From NCBI GenBank assembly GCA_902485915.1, contig CABTMH010000217.1:1-9453 (forward strand): 9,453 nucleotides of DNA, read 5' to 3'. Source of the DNA: an uncultured Oribacterium sp. (GTDB lineage: Bacteria > Bacillota > Clostridia > Lachnospirales > Lachnospiraceae). The notes beneath the pieces are model-generated. The model made no database searches, had not been told where the DNA came from, and worked only from the letters and a program-made list of their open reading frames with translations. Positions 1 to 6,534 of this stretch are shown here, piece by piece; positions within the stretch are counted from its first letter, which is position 1, and every line of letters begins with the position of its first letter. The position numbers and the translations under genes are program-made.

Positions 1-1446
1 ATGGTGCAGGGCACGATGTCGAACGCGGGAAAGAGTCTGCTGGTGGCGGGGCTCTGCCGTATCTTTCATGAGGATGGCTATCGGGTCGCACCGTTTAAGG
101 CGCAGAACATGGCGCTCAACAGCTTCATCACGGATGAAGGGCTCGAGATGGGACGCGCGCAGGTCGTCCAGGCAGAGGCCGCCGGGATCGCCCCAGACGC
201 GAGGATGAATCCGATTCTGCTGAAGCCGACCACCGATGTCGGTTCGCAGGTGATCGTGCGCGGAGTGGCGCAGGGCAATATGACGGCCCGCGAGTACTAT
301 CGCAACAAGCGGGCGCTGCTGCCGGTCGTGCGCGAGACGTATGAAGCGCTCGCGGCAGAGTACGACATCATCGTGATCGAGGGCGCGGGGAGCCCGGCGG
401 AGGTGAATCTCCGGGAGGACGACCTCGTCAACATGGGGATGGCGGCGATCGCGGATGCGCCGGTGCTGCTGGTCGGTGATATCGACCGCGGCGGTGTCTT
501 CGCGCAGCTGCTCGGGACGATCGAGCTGCTGGAGCCGGAGGAGCGGGCGCGCATCCGGGGGCTCATCATCAACAAGTTCCGCGGCGATCAGACGATCCTC
601 GATCCGGGGCTCGACATCCTCGAGGCGCGGACCGGCAAAGCGGTGCTCGGCGTGGTGCCGTATCTCGATGTCGCGCTGGAGGACGAGGATTCGCTCTCGA
701 CGGCGCTCGAGCAGCGATCGGCGGAGGGCGGCATCGACATCGCGGTGATCCGCCTTCCGCGCATCAGTAATTTCACGGATTTCACGGCGCTCGCGACGGA
801 GCCGGGCGTCTCGGTCCGCTATGTGTCGAGCGTGCGTGCGCTCGGGGAACCGGATGTGCTGATCCTGCCGGGGACGAAGAGCACGATCCGCGACCTCGAC
901 TGGCTGCGGAGCACGGGCCTCGAGGCGAAGATCCTGCAGAAGCAGGCGCGCGGTACGCTGATTCTCGGCATCTGCGGTGGCTTCCAGATGCTCGGCACCG
1001 AAGTCATCGATGTCGAGGGCGTGGAAGGGCCGGCGGGGGCCCGTGCGCGGGGCCTCGGGCTCCTGCCGCTCCGCACGGAATTTGAGGCGGAGAAGACCCG
1101 GACGCAGACGAGCCTCGTGCTCGAGGGCCTGACAGATGAGTTCGCGGCGCTGAACGGACAGCGCGTCGACGGCTACGAGATCCACATGGGGCGCACGAAT
1201 AATCATATATGTTACCAGGAGGGCAATGTCTTCGGCACCTACCTGCATGGCTTCTTCGATCGTGACGGGCTCCGGAACGCCTTCGTGGAGCGACTGTGTC
1301 GACGAAAAGGCATTGACCCCGGGGACCGGGAGGTCGTAAACTATGAAGCATTCAAGGAAGCGCAGTTTGCGAAGCTGAGCGCGGCGCTTCGGGCGTCGCT
1401 CGACATGGCGCGCATCTACGAAATGCTCGAGGGCGGGCAGGCCTGA
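1..1446 (+). CDS. cobQ: Cobyric acid synthase (glutamine-hydrolysing), 5' end cut by window edge
   Basis: The enzyme performs the ATP- and glutamine-dependent amidation of four side chains of adenosylcobyrinic a,c-diamide, giving adenosylcobyric acid. Seen: a dethiobiotin-synthetase-like nucleotide-binding loop at residues 4-12 (GTMSNAGKS), the family block around EGAGSPAEVNL, and VGDIDRGGVFAQL. These are followed by a C-terminal class I glutamine amidotransferase domain with nucleophile Cys325 in GICGGFQMLG and catalytic His416 in GTYLHGFFD. The 481 visible codons are close to the usual family length of about 490-510. The family normally has a few residues before the VQGTMSNAGKS block, so the ATG at base 1 may be an internal Met with the true start just left of the window. 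No ribosome binding site can be seen. Identity is very secure; the start is not. It lies upstream of the adenosyltransferase and cbiC on the same strand, which suggests a cobalamin operon. Confidence 0.96.
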   Translation: MVQGTMSNAGKSLLVAGLCRIFHEDGYRVAPFKAQNMALNSFITDEGLEMGRAQVVQAEAAGIAPDARMNPILLKPTTDVGSQVIVRGVAQGNMTAREYYRNKRALLPVVRETYEALAAEYDIIVIEGAGSPAEVNLREDDLVNMGMAAIADAPVLLVGDIDRGGVFAQLLGTIELLEPEERARIRGLIINKFRGDQTILDPGLDILEARTGKAVLGVVPYLDVALEDEDSLSTALEQRSAEGGIDIAVIRLPRISNFTDFTALATEPGVSVRYVSSVRALGEPDVLILPGTKSTIRDLDWLRSTGLEAKILQKQARGTLILGICGGFQMLGTEVIDVEGVEGPAGARARGLGLLPLRTEFEAEKTRTQTSLVLEGLTDEFAALNGQRVDGYEIHMGRTNNHICYQEGNVFGTYLHGFFDRDGLRNAFVERLCRRKGIDPGDREVVNYEAFKEAQFAKLSAALRASLDMARIYEMLEGGQA

Positions 1447-1561
1447 GCGCTGCCGGCATGGAAGCGCATCCGGCGCGTCGATCGGCTGCACATGCTGGAC
1501 GCAGCAGAAGGTGAGAACACGAAGAGAGGATCGGGGCACCGGTCTCGTCAACCGGCAGCGC
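1447..1561 (+). repeat. Long-range inverted repeat closing a 95-nt loop upstream of the adenosyltransferase
   Basis: A perfect 10-bp inverted repeat pairs GCGCTGCCGG (1447-1456), directly after the cobQ stop, with CCGGCAGCGC (1552-1561). The enclosed 95 nt can form smaller hairpins such as TGCTG-GACG-CAGCA (1493-1506). If transcribed, this would be a multi-branched leader ending about 20 nt before the ribosome binding site of the next gene. I looked for the conserved cobalamin-riboswitch core on the plus strand and did not find it. GC-rich DNA can give such pairing by chance. Confidence 0.45.
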
Positions 1562-1582
1562 CGAATCAGCGGGAGAGAGCAC

Positions 1583-1590
1583 GAAGGGGG
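1583..1590 (+). promoter_or_regulatory. Ribosome binding site supporting start at 1603
   Basis: The purine-rich block GAAGGGGG lies 12 nt before ATG 1603. The spacing is slightly long, but no such site precedes the alternative in-frame ATG at 1492. This supports the shorter adenosyltransferase. Confidence 0.55.
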
Positions 1591-1602
1591 CTCGATGGAA
1601 TC

Positions 1603-2205
1603 ATGATCGAAATGTACCATGGTGATGGAAAAGGGAAGACGACGGCGGCGATCGGTGCTGCGGTGCGGGCCGCAGGCCACAGTGTGCCCGTGGTCTTCTG
1701 CCAGTTTCTGAAGGACGGGCTGTCCGGCGAGATCAGTACACTGGAGAAGATCCCGGGTGTGTTCGTGCTGCTTCCGGAGCACTGCTATGGCTTCACCTTC
1801 CGGATGACGGAGGAGGAAAAGGTGGCGACCCGCGCGGATTCGGACACGCTGTTCCGGCGCGCGGTGCACACGATGGAGATCCTCCAGAAGACGGAGCCGC
1901 GGCGCGCGGAAGCCGCCCGCGTGCGGAAGGAGAAGATCGGCGTCGTGAAGCATGAGCCGGAGAAGCCTGAAATCGCGGGCCTCTTCGTCTTCGACGAGAT
2001 CCTGGATGTCCTGAATAAGGGACTCCTCGCCCGCGATCAGCTGACCCCCTCCCTGTTCCGCCTGCCGCAGAACATGGAGGTCATCCTGACCGGCCGGGAT
2101 CCGGACATCACCCTCCTCTCGATGGCCGATTACGTCACGAACATGGTGAAGGAAAAGCACCCGTACGACGACGGCATCACGGCGAGAATCGGCGTGGAGA
2201 AGTGA
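1603..2205 (+). CDS. cobA: Cob(I)alamin / corrinoid adenosyltransferase, CobA/BtuR type
   Basis: It transfers the 5'-deoxyadenosyl group of ATP to the cobalt of reduced corrinoids, in synthesis or salvage of adenosylcobalamin. Seen: an N-terminal P-loop of the CobA/CobO form (residues 7-14, GDGKGKTT) followed by AAIGAAVRAAGH, the QFLKDG strand-turn, the acidic strand LFVFDEILDVL with Asp131-Glu132, and ILTGRDPD, which matches the ITGR segment of the family. I chose ATG 1603 because the P-loop normally lies near the N-terminus and a G-rich ribosome binding site (1583-1590, GAAGGGGG) precedes it. An in-frame ATG at 1492 would add 37 unfamily-like residues. The 200-aa product carries an unusual charged stretch at about residues 95-125, between the conserved helix and the DEI strand, that shorter CobA proteins lack. 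It sits between cobQ and cbiC. Function is secure from motifs; use of the symbol cobA rather than cobO or btuR is a naming choice. Confidence 0.93.
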   Translation: MIEMYHGDGKGKTTAAIGAAVRAAGHSVPVVFCQFLKDGLSGEISTLEKIPGVFVLLPEHCYGFTFRMTEEEKVATRADSDTLFRRAVHTMEILQKTEPRRAEAARVRKEKIGVVKHEPEKPEIAGLFVFDEILDVLNKGLLARDQLTPSLFRLPQNMEVILTGRDPDITLLSMADYVTNMVKEKHPYDDGITARIGVEK

Positions 2206-2252
2206 ACTGTAACCACCGATTTGTCATGAGAGCGAAAATCTTCGGAAAAATC

Positions 2253-2282
2253 TTGCCAGGAGAGAAGCACTTTTGCTAGAGT
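2253..2282 (+). promoter_or_regulatory. Possible promoter for cbiC
   Basis: In the 137-nt gap before cbiC, a -35-like TTGCCA (2253-2258) is followed after 18 nt by a -10-like TAGAGT (2277-2282). The gap is visibly more AT-rich than the flanking genes. This would allow cbiC to be transcribed apart from cobQ-cobA. The match is fair and read by eye only. The stretch also holds a small AGCA-CTTT-TGCT hairpin-like sequence in the spacer. Confidence 0.35.
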
Positions 2283-2342
2283 GAAAGATAAAGCAGAAAC
2301 AGTAGAAAAGCGTGGGACATCGTCTGGCGACAGGAGAACATC

Positions 2343-3017
2343 GTGGAAATCAAACTGGAACATATCGAACCGAAGGATATCGAGCGTCATTCGATGGCGC
2401 TGATTCAGCAGGAGCTGGACCGTCGCCACCTCCGCCTCGATGCGGTGGAAGCGCCGGTGATCAAGCGCTGCATCCATACCTCCGCGGACTTCGACTACGC
2501 CGAGAACCTCGTGTTTTCGGCCGATGCGGTCGACCGCATGCGCACATCGCTCCGCGCGGGGGCGATCGTCGTCACCGACACGGAGATGGCGCGCGCGGGC
2601 ATCAGTAAGAAGGCGCTTGCGGCGCTGGGTGCGGAGACGCGCTGCTTCATGAGTGATCCGGATGTGGCGGCGGAGGCGCGGGCGCGCGGCGTGACGCGGG
2701 CCGTCGTCAGCATGGAGTATGCGGCGCGGATCAAGGATCGCCCGCTGATCTTCGCGATCGGCAACGCACCGACGGCGCTCATCGAGCTTTACCGTCTGAT
2801 TCATGATCGCGGGCTGCGCCCCGCCGGCATCATCGGCGTGCCCGTGGGCTTCGTCAATGTCGTCGAGGCGAAGGAGCTGATCCTGAGCCTCGCGGAGGAG
2901 ACCGCGCCGATCGGCGACATCCCATGGATCGTCGCCCGCGGACGGAAGGGCGGCTCGAACATCGCCGCCTGCATCGTGAACGCGCTTATGTATGGGATCG
3001 ACGACGTGAAGCGGTGA
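2343..3017 (+). CDS. cbiC: Precorrin-8X / cobalt-precorrin-8 methylmutase
   Basis: CbiC/CobH moves the methyl group from C-11 to C-12 of the corrin ring, turning (cobalt-)precorrin-8 into (hydrogeno)cobyrinic acid. Seen: the catalytic block VIKRCIHTSADFDY with His45, the NLVFSADAV segment, GAIVVTDTEMARAGI, FAIGNAPTALIEL, PAGIIGVPVGFVNVVEAKE and the C-terminal ARGRKGGSNIAACIVNAL, all hallmarks of the family in the expected order. The 224-aa length is normal. The start is a GTG at 2343, eight nt after an AGGAG block (2332 region); no ATG is better placed. It lies 137 nt after the adenosyltransferase gene on the same strand. The symbol cbiC (anaerobic route) rather than cobH is chosen because the context suggests an anaerobe; the motifs alone do not separate the two. 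The stop is followed within 10 nt by leader element A. Confidence 0.96.
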   Translation: MEIKLEHIEPKDIERHSMALIQQELDRRHLRLDAVEAPVIKRCIHTSADFDYAENLVFSADAVDRMRTSLRAGAIVVTDTEMARAGISKKALAALGAETRCFMSDPDVAAEARARGVTRAVVSMEYAARIKDRPLIFAIGNAPTALIELYRLIHDRGLRPAGIIGVPVGFVNVVEAKELILSLAEETAPIGDIPWIVARGRKGGSNIAACIVNALMYGIDDVKR

Positions 3018-3025
3018 AAGCACTG

Positions 3026-3116
3026 CAGTTCAGATAGTGGGTTCCCCGGAGGGCCGGCAACGGAGGCACAGTACTTCGAGACCGGTGAAAGCTAAGCCGG
3101 GGCCCCATACCTGAAC
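3026..3116 (+). ncRNA. Candidate structured leader element, copy A
   Basis: The element starts CAGTTCAGAT and is closed by GTTCAG (3028-3033) pairing with CTGAAC (3111-3116). Inside is a second helix, TGGG (3038-3041) with CCCA (3104-3107). The 33-nt core at 3048-3080 matches copy B (4807-4839) at 27 of 33 positions and includes a CCG-GCAA-CGG hairpin and an invariant TACTTCGAG. Copy A has an extra ~20-nt segment after the core (3081-3100) that can fold on its own CCGG repeats. It lies 52 nt before the AAA+ ATPase start, in the orientation of that gene. I do not recognise it as a known riboswitch class. It may be a cis-regulatory RNA or a mobile intergenic repeat. Confidence 0.6.
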
Positions 3117-3168
3117 GCTTACATGAAAGAATATTTATAGAAGAAACGGCACTTGTAAAGGAGACAGC

Positions 3169-4743
3169 ATGGCAGATCGGATGTTTGATTTTAATCAGCT
3201 GGAGGATGAGGCGAAGGCGCAGGCCGCGGCGGCTGCGGGCGAGAAGACGGCGGCGGGCTGGACGCTGCGTCGCTGCACGAATGACCAGGCGAGCGTGGCA
3301 CACCCGATTCTTACGCTCGCGGACCCGGAGAGGAAGCTTCCGCACCACGCGCTCGGCGTCTTTCTGAATCCGGTGCGCGGAACCGCGTTTGCCTGGACCG
3401 ACGGGAAGACCGAGGCCAGTGTCAGCGGCCGGGACAAGGATGGCCACGACCTGAGCGTACCGATCGCCAGCATTGACCAGCGATTCGTGGCGCTCGAACA
3501 CTGGCTCGGAGAGAACCATGTGTCGCTCCGGCTGTCGGGCGCGCATACGGAGGAGGGCTACGCGGTGTATCGCATCCGGGCGATGGCGGCGGATGGCGAG
3601 CGGATCCAGACCGAGCGGGATGATTTCCTGCAGCTCGTGATCCGGCGACTCCTCGAGAGCCGCGCACCGGAGGAGAAGAGTGACGCGGAGGCCGCGTTTG
3701 ATGCGGAGGAGCGCGAGGGGAAGAATCCGGGAGCGACGCCGATTTCGGATCTGAATTCCATGCTGAATTATCTCGCCTGTGCGGGACAGACCCTGCCGGA
3801 AAATATGCGGGCCTGGGCGGAGCGGAATGTCGCGACGATCCGGTCGAGCACGATCAGCCCGGAGGAGCGGCGGCATGCAGAGCGGGCACTCCAGATGGTG
3901 CTGAACATCCAGTGGAAGGGGGACTACTTCGAGTCCATCGATCCGGTGAAGGCGCGGGCGATTCTCGATGAGGAGCTGTATGGCCTCGAGCGCGTGAAGC
4001 AGCGCATCATGGAGACCATCATCCAGATCAATCGTACGCACACGCTGCCGGCGTACGGCCTGCTGCTGGCGGGCCCGGCGGGCATCGGTAAATCGCAGCT
4101 CGCCTATGCGGTGGCACGTATCCTGCGGCTCCCGTGGACGAGCCTCGACATGAGTGCGATCCACGACTCGGAGGCGCTGACGGGCAGCCCACGCGTCTAC
4201 GCAAACGCGAAGCCGGGGCGCATCATGGAAGCATTCGCCCAGAGCGGCGCGAGCAACACGGTCTTCATCATCAACGAGCTCGACAAGGCCGACCACAACA
4301 GCATAAACGGTAATCCGGCGGATGCGCTGCTGACGCTGCTCGATAACATCGGCTATACCGACAACTATATCGAGTGCCGCATCCCGACCTCGGGCGTCTA
4401 CCCGGTCGCGACGGCGAACGATAAGAACCGCATCAGTGCGCCACTCATGAGCCGCTTTGCGGTGATCGACATCCCGGACTACACGCCGGAGGAGAAGCGG
4501 ACGATCTTTCAGCGTTTCTCGCTGCCGAAGGTGCTGAAGCGCATGGGGATGCGCCCGGAGGAGTGCGTGGTGGAGGATCGCGCGATCGATGTGATCCTCG
4601 AGAAGTACCGGGACGACACGGGCTGCCGCGACCTCGAGCAGGCCGCCGAGCACCTCGCCGCAAACGCCCTCTACCAGATCGAAACGACCGGCGTGAAGAC
4701 CGTGACCTTCGACGCGCATACGACACGGATGCTGCTGTTCTGA
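3169..4743 (+). CDS. Lon-type AAA+ ATPase lacking the protease domain
   Basis: This 524-aa protein has about 265 unrecognised N-terminal residues, then a AAA+ module very like that of Lon: DEELYGLERVKQRIMETI (from residue 267), Walker A GPAGIGKS (302-309), PADALLTLLDN, DNYIECRIPTSGV, sensor 1 Asn417 in VATANDKN, a likely arginine finger Arg429 in LMSRF, YTPEEK, and sensor 2 Arg487 in GCRDLE. The chain ends soon after, so the Ser-Lys peptidase domain of Lon is absent. The Walker B strand reads VFIINELDKAD, with Asn369 where Lon has Asp; the catalytic Glu370 is kept. It probably acts as an ATP-driven remodeller or chaperone, but its substrate cannot be inferred. Start: ATG 3169, 5 nt after AAAGGAG (3157-3163). 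It follows leader element A and precedes element B and a membrane protein gene. The ATPase class is secure; the role is unknown. Confidence 0.88.
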   Translation: MADRMFDFNQLEDEAKAQAAAAAGEKTAAGWTLRRCTNDQASVAHPILTLADPERKLPHHALGVFLNPVRGTAFAWTDGKTEASVSGRDKDGHDLSVPIASIDQRFVALEHWLGENHVSLRLSGAHTEEGYAVYRIRAMAADGERIQTERDDFLQLVIRRLLESRAPEEKSDAEAAFDAEEREGKNPGATPISDLNSMLNYLACAGQTLPENMRAWAERNVATIRSSTISPEERRHAERALQMVLNIQWKGDYFESIDPVKARAILDEELYGLERVKQRIMETIIQINRTHTLPAYGLLLAGPAGIGKSQLAYAVARILRLPWTSLDMSAIHDSEALTGSPRVYANAKPGRIMEAFAQSGASNTVFIINELDKADHNSINGNPADALLTLLDNIGYTDNYIECRIPTSGVYPVATANDKNRISAPLMSRFAVIDIPDYTPEEKRTIFQRFSLPKVLKRMGMRPEECVVEDRAIDVILEKYRDDTGCRDLEQAAEHLAANALYQIETTGVKTVTFDAHTTRMLLF

Positions 4744-4787
4744 GGGATCGTCCGGCAGTGGAAGACTTGAGTGGAAACAGATAAGTA

Positions 4788-4853
4788 CAGTTCAGATGGG
4801 GGGTGCGGAGTACCGGCAGCGGATGCACGATACTTCGAGCCCCTTCACTGAAC
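4788..4853 (+). ncRNA. Candidate structured leader element, copy B
   Basis: This is a shorter version of copy A. It begins with the same CAGTTCAGAT and is closed by GTTCAG (4790-4795) with CTGAAC (4848-4853). A G-run (4798-4803) can pair with CCCC (4840-4843). The core 4807-4839 contains the CCG-GCAG-CGG hairpin and TACTTCGAG. It lacks the 3081-3100 insertion of copy A. It ends 21 nt before the membrane-protein start, almost touching the ribosome binding site (4866-4872), a position suited to control of translation. The same reading frame runs open through it from a GTG at 4803, but that extension is not protein-like. Confidence 0.6.
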
Positions 4854-4874
4854 GATGATAGAGAAAAGAGGATT

Positions 4875-5564
4875 ATGGATAATAAGAAATTGAGAACGGC
4901 ACTGTTTTTACATATCGTGCTGGTGGTGCTCGAGATGATCGACACGAACCACGCCTACGCGAAGGACGGCCTCGGCATGCTGATCTACTACACCGAGGAT
5001 TCGAACCTGCTCTGCCTCATCGTGAGCGCGCTGTTTACGCTCGTGATGCTGCCGATCATCTTTAAGGGCCAGACGAGCGGCTTCGTCTCGACCTTTCTGA
5101 TGCGGAATGTTCGGAAGGACGGGGATGAGAAGGTGACGATTCCGACCCTGCTGCTGGTACTTCGCTATGTGACGAGCTGCTGTCTGCTCGTGACCTTCCT
5201 CGTCGTGATCTTCGTGCTCGGCCCGACGGACGGCTACCGCGAGATGCTGCTGGACGGCACGCACCTCATCAACCACGTCGGTGCGCCGCTCCTGTCGCTC
5301 TACAGCTTCCTCTGCCTCGAGACGGAGCCGCAGCAGAAGCTCCCGACATGGGCACCGCTCTGCGCGGTGGCGGCGACGATCGCGTACGCGATTCCGGTGC
5401 TGATCCTGAACATCGCGAAGCTTTACGTAGGCCCGTACCCGTTCCTGCACGTCTACGAGCAGCCGGTGTACATGTCCGTGTTCTGGATCCTCGCGATCAT
5501 CGGTGGCAATGTTCTCATCGCGCGCCTCGTCCAGATGGTTTATAATAGACGTATCCGGAAGTGA
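4875..5564 (+). CDS. Six-helix integral membrane protein
   Basis: The 229-aa product has six hydrophobic segments at about residues 8-24, 44-63, 91-115, 132-149, 160-181 and 199-223, with short loops and a basic C-terminus (NRRIRK), which fits a cytoplasmic-membrane protein. Short motifs such as YYTEDSNLLCLI near helix 2, a His-bearing helix HLINHVGAPLLSLYSFL, and GPYPFLHVYE before the last helix are reminiscent of the Pr6Pr/FAR-17a/AIG1-like membrane family. That assignment is from memory of the pattern and is tentative. Start: ATG 4875 after AAGAGGA with very short spacing. An upstream in-frame GTG (4803) would translate through leader element B and is rejected. No catalytic function can be given. 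It follows the AAA+ ATPase gene and may share its regulation through the duplicated leader. Confidence 0.8.
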   Translation: MDNKKLRTALFLHIVLVVLEMIDTNHAYAKDGLGMLIYYTEDSNLLCLIVSALFTLVMLPIIFKGQTSGFVSTFLMRNVRKDGDEKVTIPTLLLVLRYVTSCCLLVTFLVVIFVLGPTDGYREMLLDGTHLINHVGAPLLSLYSFLCLETEPQQKLPTWAPLCAVAATIAYAIPVLILNIAKLYVGPYPFLHVYEQPVYMSVFWILAIIGGNVLIARLVQMVYNRRIRK

Positions 5565-5566
5565 GT

Positions 5567-5598
5567 CCGGCCAGTGCCGGCTTCGGCGGGCGGAAGCC
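5567..5598 (+). terminator. Two small hairpins after the membrane-protein gene
   Basis: CCGGC-CAGT-GCCGG (5567-5580) starts 2 nt after the stop codon. It overlaps a second possible hairpin, GGCTTC (5579-5584) with GAAGCC (5593-5598). No T-run follows, so these are not a classical intrinsic terminator on the plus strand. They may slow decay or act with the larger palindrome just downstream. Confidence 0.3.
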
Positions 5599-5608
5599 CC
5601 ACGAGTGA

Positions 5609-5675
5609 GGGGGGCTGACCCCATTAAATTTTTATAAACAGAATCTGAAGTTGAAGTTTATGGGGTCAGACCCCA
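5609..5675. repeat. Interrupted palindrome with TGACCCCA / TGGGGTCA arms
   Basis: The left arm (5609-5628: a G-run, then CTGACCCCATTAAA) is nearly the reverse complement of the right arm (5657-5674: TTTATGGGGTCAGACCCC). They flank an AT-rich centre of about 28 nt. Each arm also has its own small palindrome (GGGG...CCCC), giving a cruciform-like design. Similar GGGGTCAGACCCC palindromes are, as far as I recall, common intergenic repeats in many bacteria, sometimes linked to REP-associated tyrosine transposases. No transposase lies in this window. The element ends 8 nt before the ribosome binding site of the S51-like gene. Confidence 0.75.
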
Positions 5676-5694
5676 GTTGAGCGGAGGAGAGTGC

Positions 5695-6534
5695 ATGATT
5701 CTATATATGACATCAACGCCGGGTGGGATCAACCGGGCGACGGGGCAGCCGGAGCTGCTCAGTAATAAAAATCATTTCGTGGATCGGCTGAAGGGGGACT
5801 GGAAGCCGCACAGCAAGTGTGTGCTGATCGCCTCCGAGCCGGATGATACGAAGTTTAACAGTGCCATGGCGAAGACCTATCTCGAGTGCTTCAACCGCTC
5901 GGGTCTGTCCATGGATTCGATCGATGTGCTGGATCGACGGGACCCGAAGACAGTGGAGATCCTGGATCGCTTCGATGTCGTGATCCTCGCGGGCGGACAT
6001 GTGCCGACGGAGAATGCCTGGTTTCACCAGATCAGGCTTCGCGAGCACCTGCAGCACTTCCGGGGCATCGTCATCGGTATCAGCGCCGGCACGATGAACT
6101 GCGCGGAGGTGGTCTATGCGCAGCCGGAGGAGGAAGGCGAGGCGGTGAATCCGCATTATCAGCGCTTCCTCGAGGGCCTGGGCCTCACGAAGACGAAGGT
6201 CATCCCGCACTATAATCAGACGATCGACGCGGTGCTGGACGGCAAGCGCCTGTTTCAGGATATCACCTTCCCGGACAGCATGGGCGAGTCCTTCTACTGC
6301 CTGACGGATGGCGCATATATCCGGAAGGATACGAAGACGAAGAAGGAAGTGCTGTATGGCGAGGCATACCTGATTTCCGACGGGGAGATCGGCATGATCA
6401 GTAAGACCGGCGGTGAATTCGAGATCCCGGTGAAGCGCCGGATTCCGAAGATGCTGCTCTGGTGCGCGGCTGTGCTGGCACTCGGCGCACTGATCGGCGC
6501 GGTGGTGACACGACGCATCATGGAGAGTGACTAG
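5695..6534 (+). CDS. S51 (PepE-like) serine hydrolase with C-terminal membrane anchor
   Basis: This 279-aa protein belongs to the peptidase S51 / type 1 glutamine amidotransferase-like fold, which includes dipeptidase E and cyanophycinase. Seen: an N-terminal strand MILYMTSTPGG, the strand VVILAGGHVPTENAW (95-109), the nucleophile elbow GISAGTMN with Ser130, and candidate catalytic histidines in NPHYQ (His154) and IPHYNQ (His172). An unusual C-terminal hydrophobic helix (about 253-272) follows basic residues KRR and is followed by RRIMESD, suggesting a tail anchor with the enzyme in the cytoplasm. Start: ATG 5695, 7 nt after GGAGG (5683-5687). An in-frame TTG at 5677 overlaps that site and is rejected. 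The substrate is unknown. The frame continues with coding-like codons after its TAG stop (see 6535-6657). Confidence 0.85.
   Translation: MILYMTSTPGGINRATGQPELLSNKNHFVDRLKGDWKPHSKCVLIASEPDDTKFNSAMAKTYLECFNRSGLSMDSIDVLDRRDPKTVEILDRFDVVILAGGHVPTENAWFHQIRLREHLQHFRGIVIGISAGTMNCAEVVYAQPEEEGEAVNPHYQRFLEGLGLTKTKVIPHYNQTIDAVLDGKRLFQDITFPDSMGESFYCLTDGAYIRKDTKTKKEVLYGEAYLISDGEIGMISKTGGEFEIPVKRRIPKMLLWCAAVLALGALIGAVVTRRIMESD

Noticed and set aside
1492..1602. 37-residue N-terminal extension of the adenosyltransferase from ATG 1492
   Set aside because: The extension is unlike the family, no ribosome binding site precedes it, and the P-loop normally sits near the N-terminus. ATG 1603 is preferred.
1530..1605. 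Minus-strand resemblance to a cobalamin-riboswitch B12 box (a GAGACCGGTGCC stretch)
   Set aside because: The match is partial, and the RNA would run antisense into cobQ with no minus-strand gene to control. Treated as chance in GC-rich DNA; a cmscan search would settle it.
3081..3100. GCTAAG in element A as part of an HDV-like ribozyme
   Set aside because: The segment is absent from copy B and the other helices and loop of that ribozyme fold could not be drawn.
2986..4719. Long minus-strand open frame opposite the AAA+ ATPase
   Set aside because: It is a mirror of GC-rich coding sequence, rich in Arg and His with no domain. The plus-strand protein has clear AAA+ motifs.
4803..4874. In-frame upward extension of the membrane protein through leader element B from a GTG
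   Set aside because: It has no ribosome binding site, the residues are not membrane-like, and the sequence is explained by the structured repeat.
5541..5546. Perfect TATAAT near the end of the membrane-protein gene
   Set aside because: No -35 lies at a suitable distance and the hexamer encodes part of the conserved-looking C-terminus, so it is probably chance.
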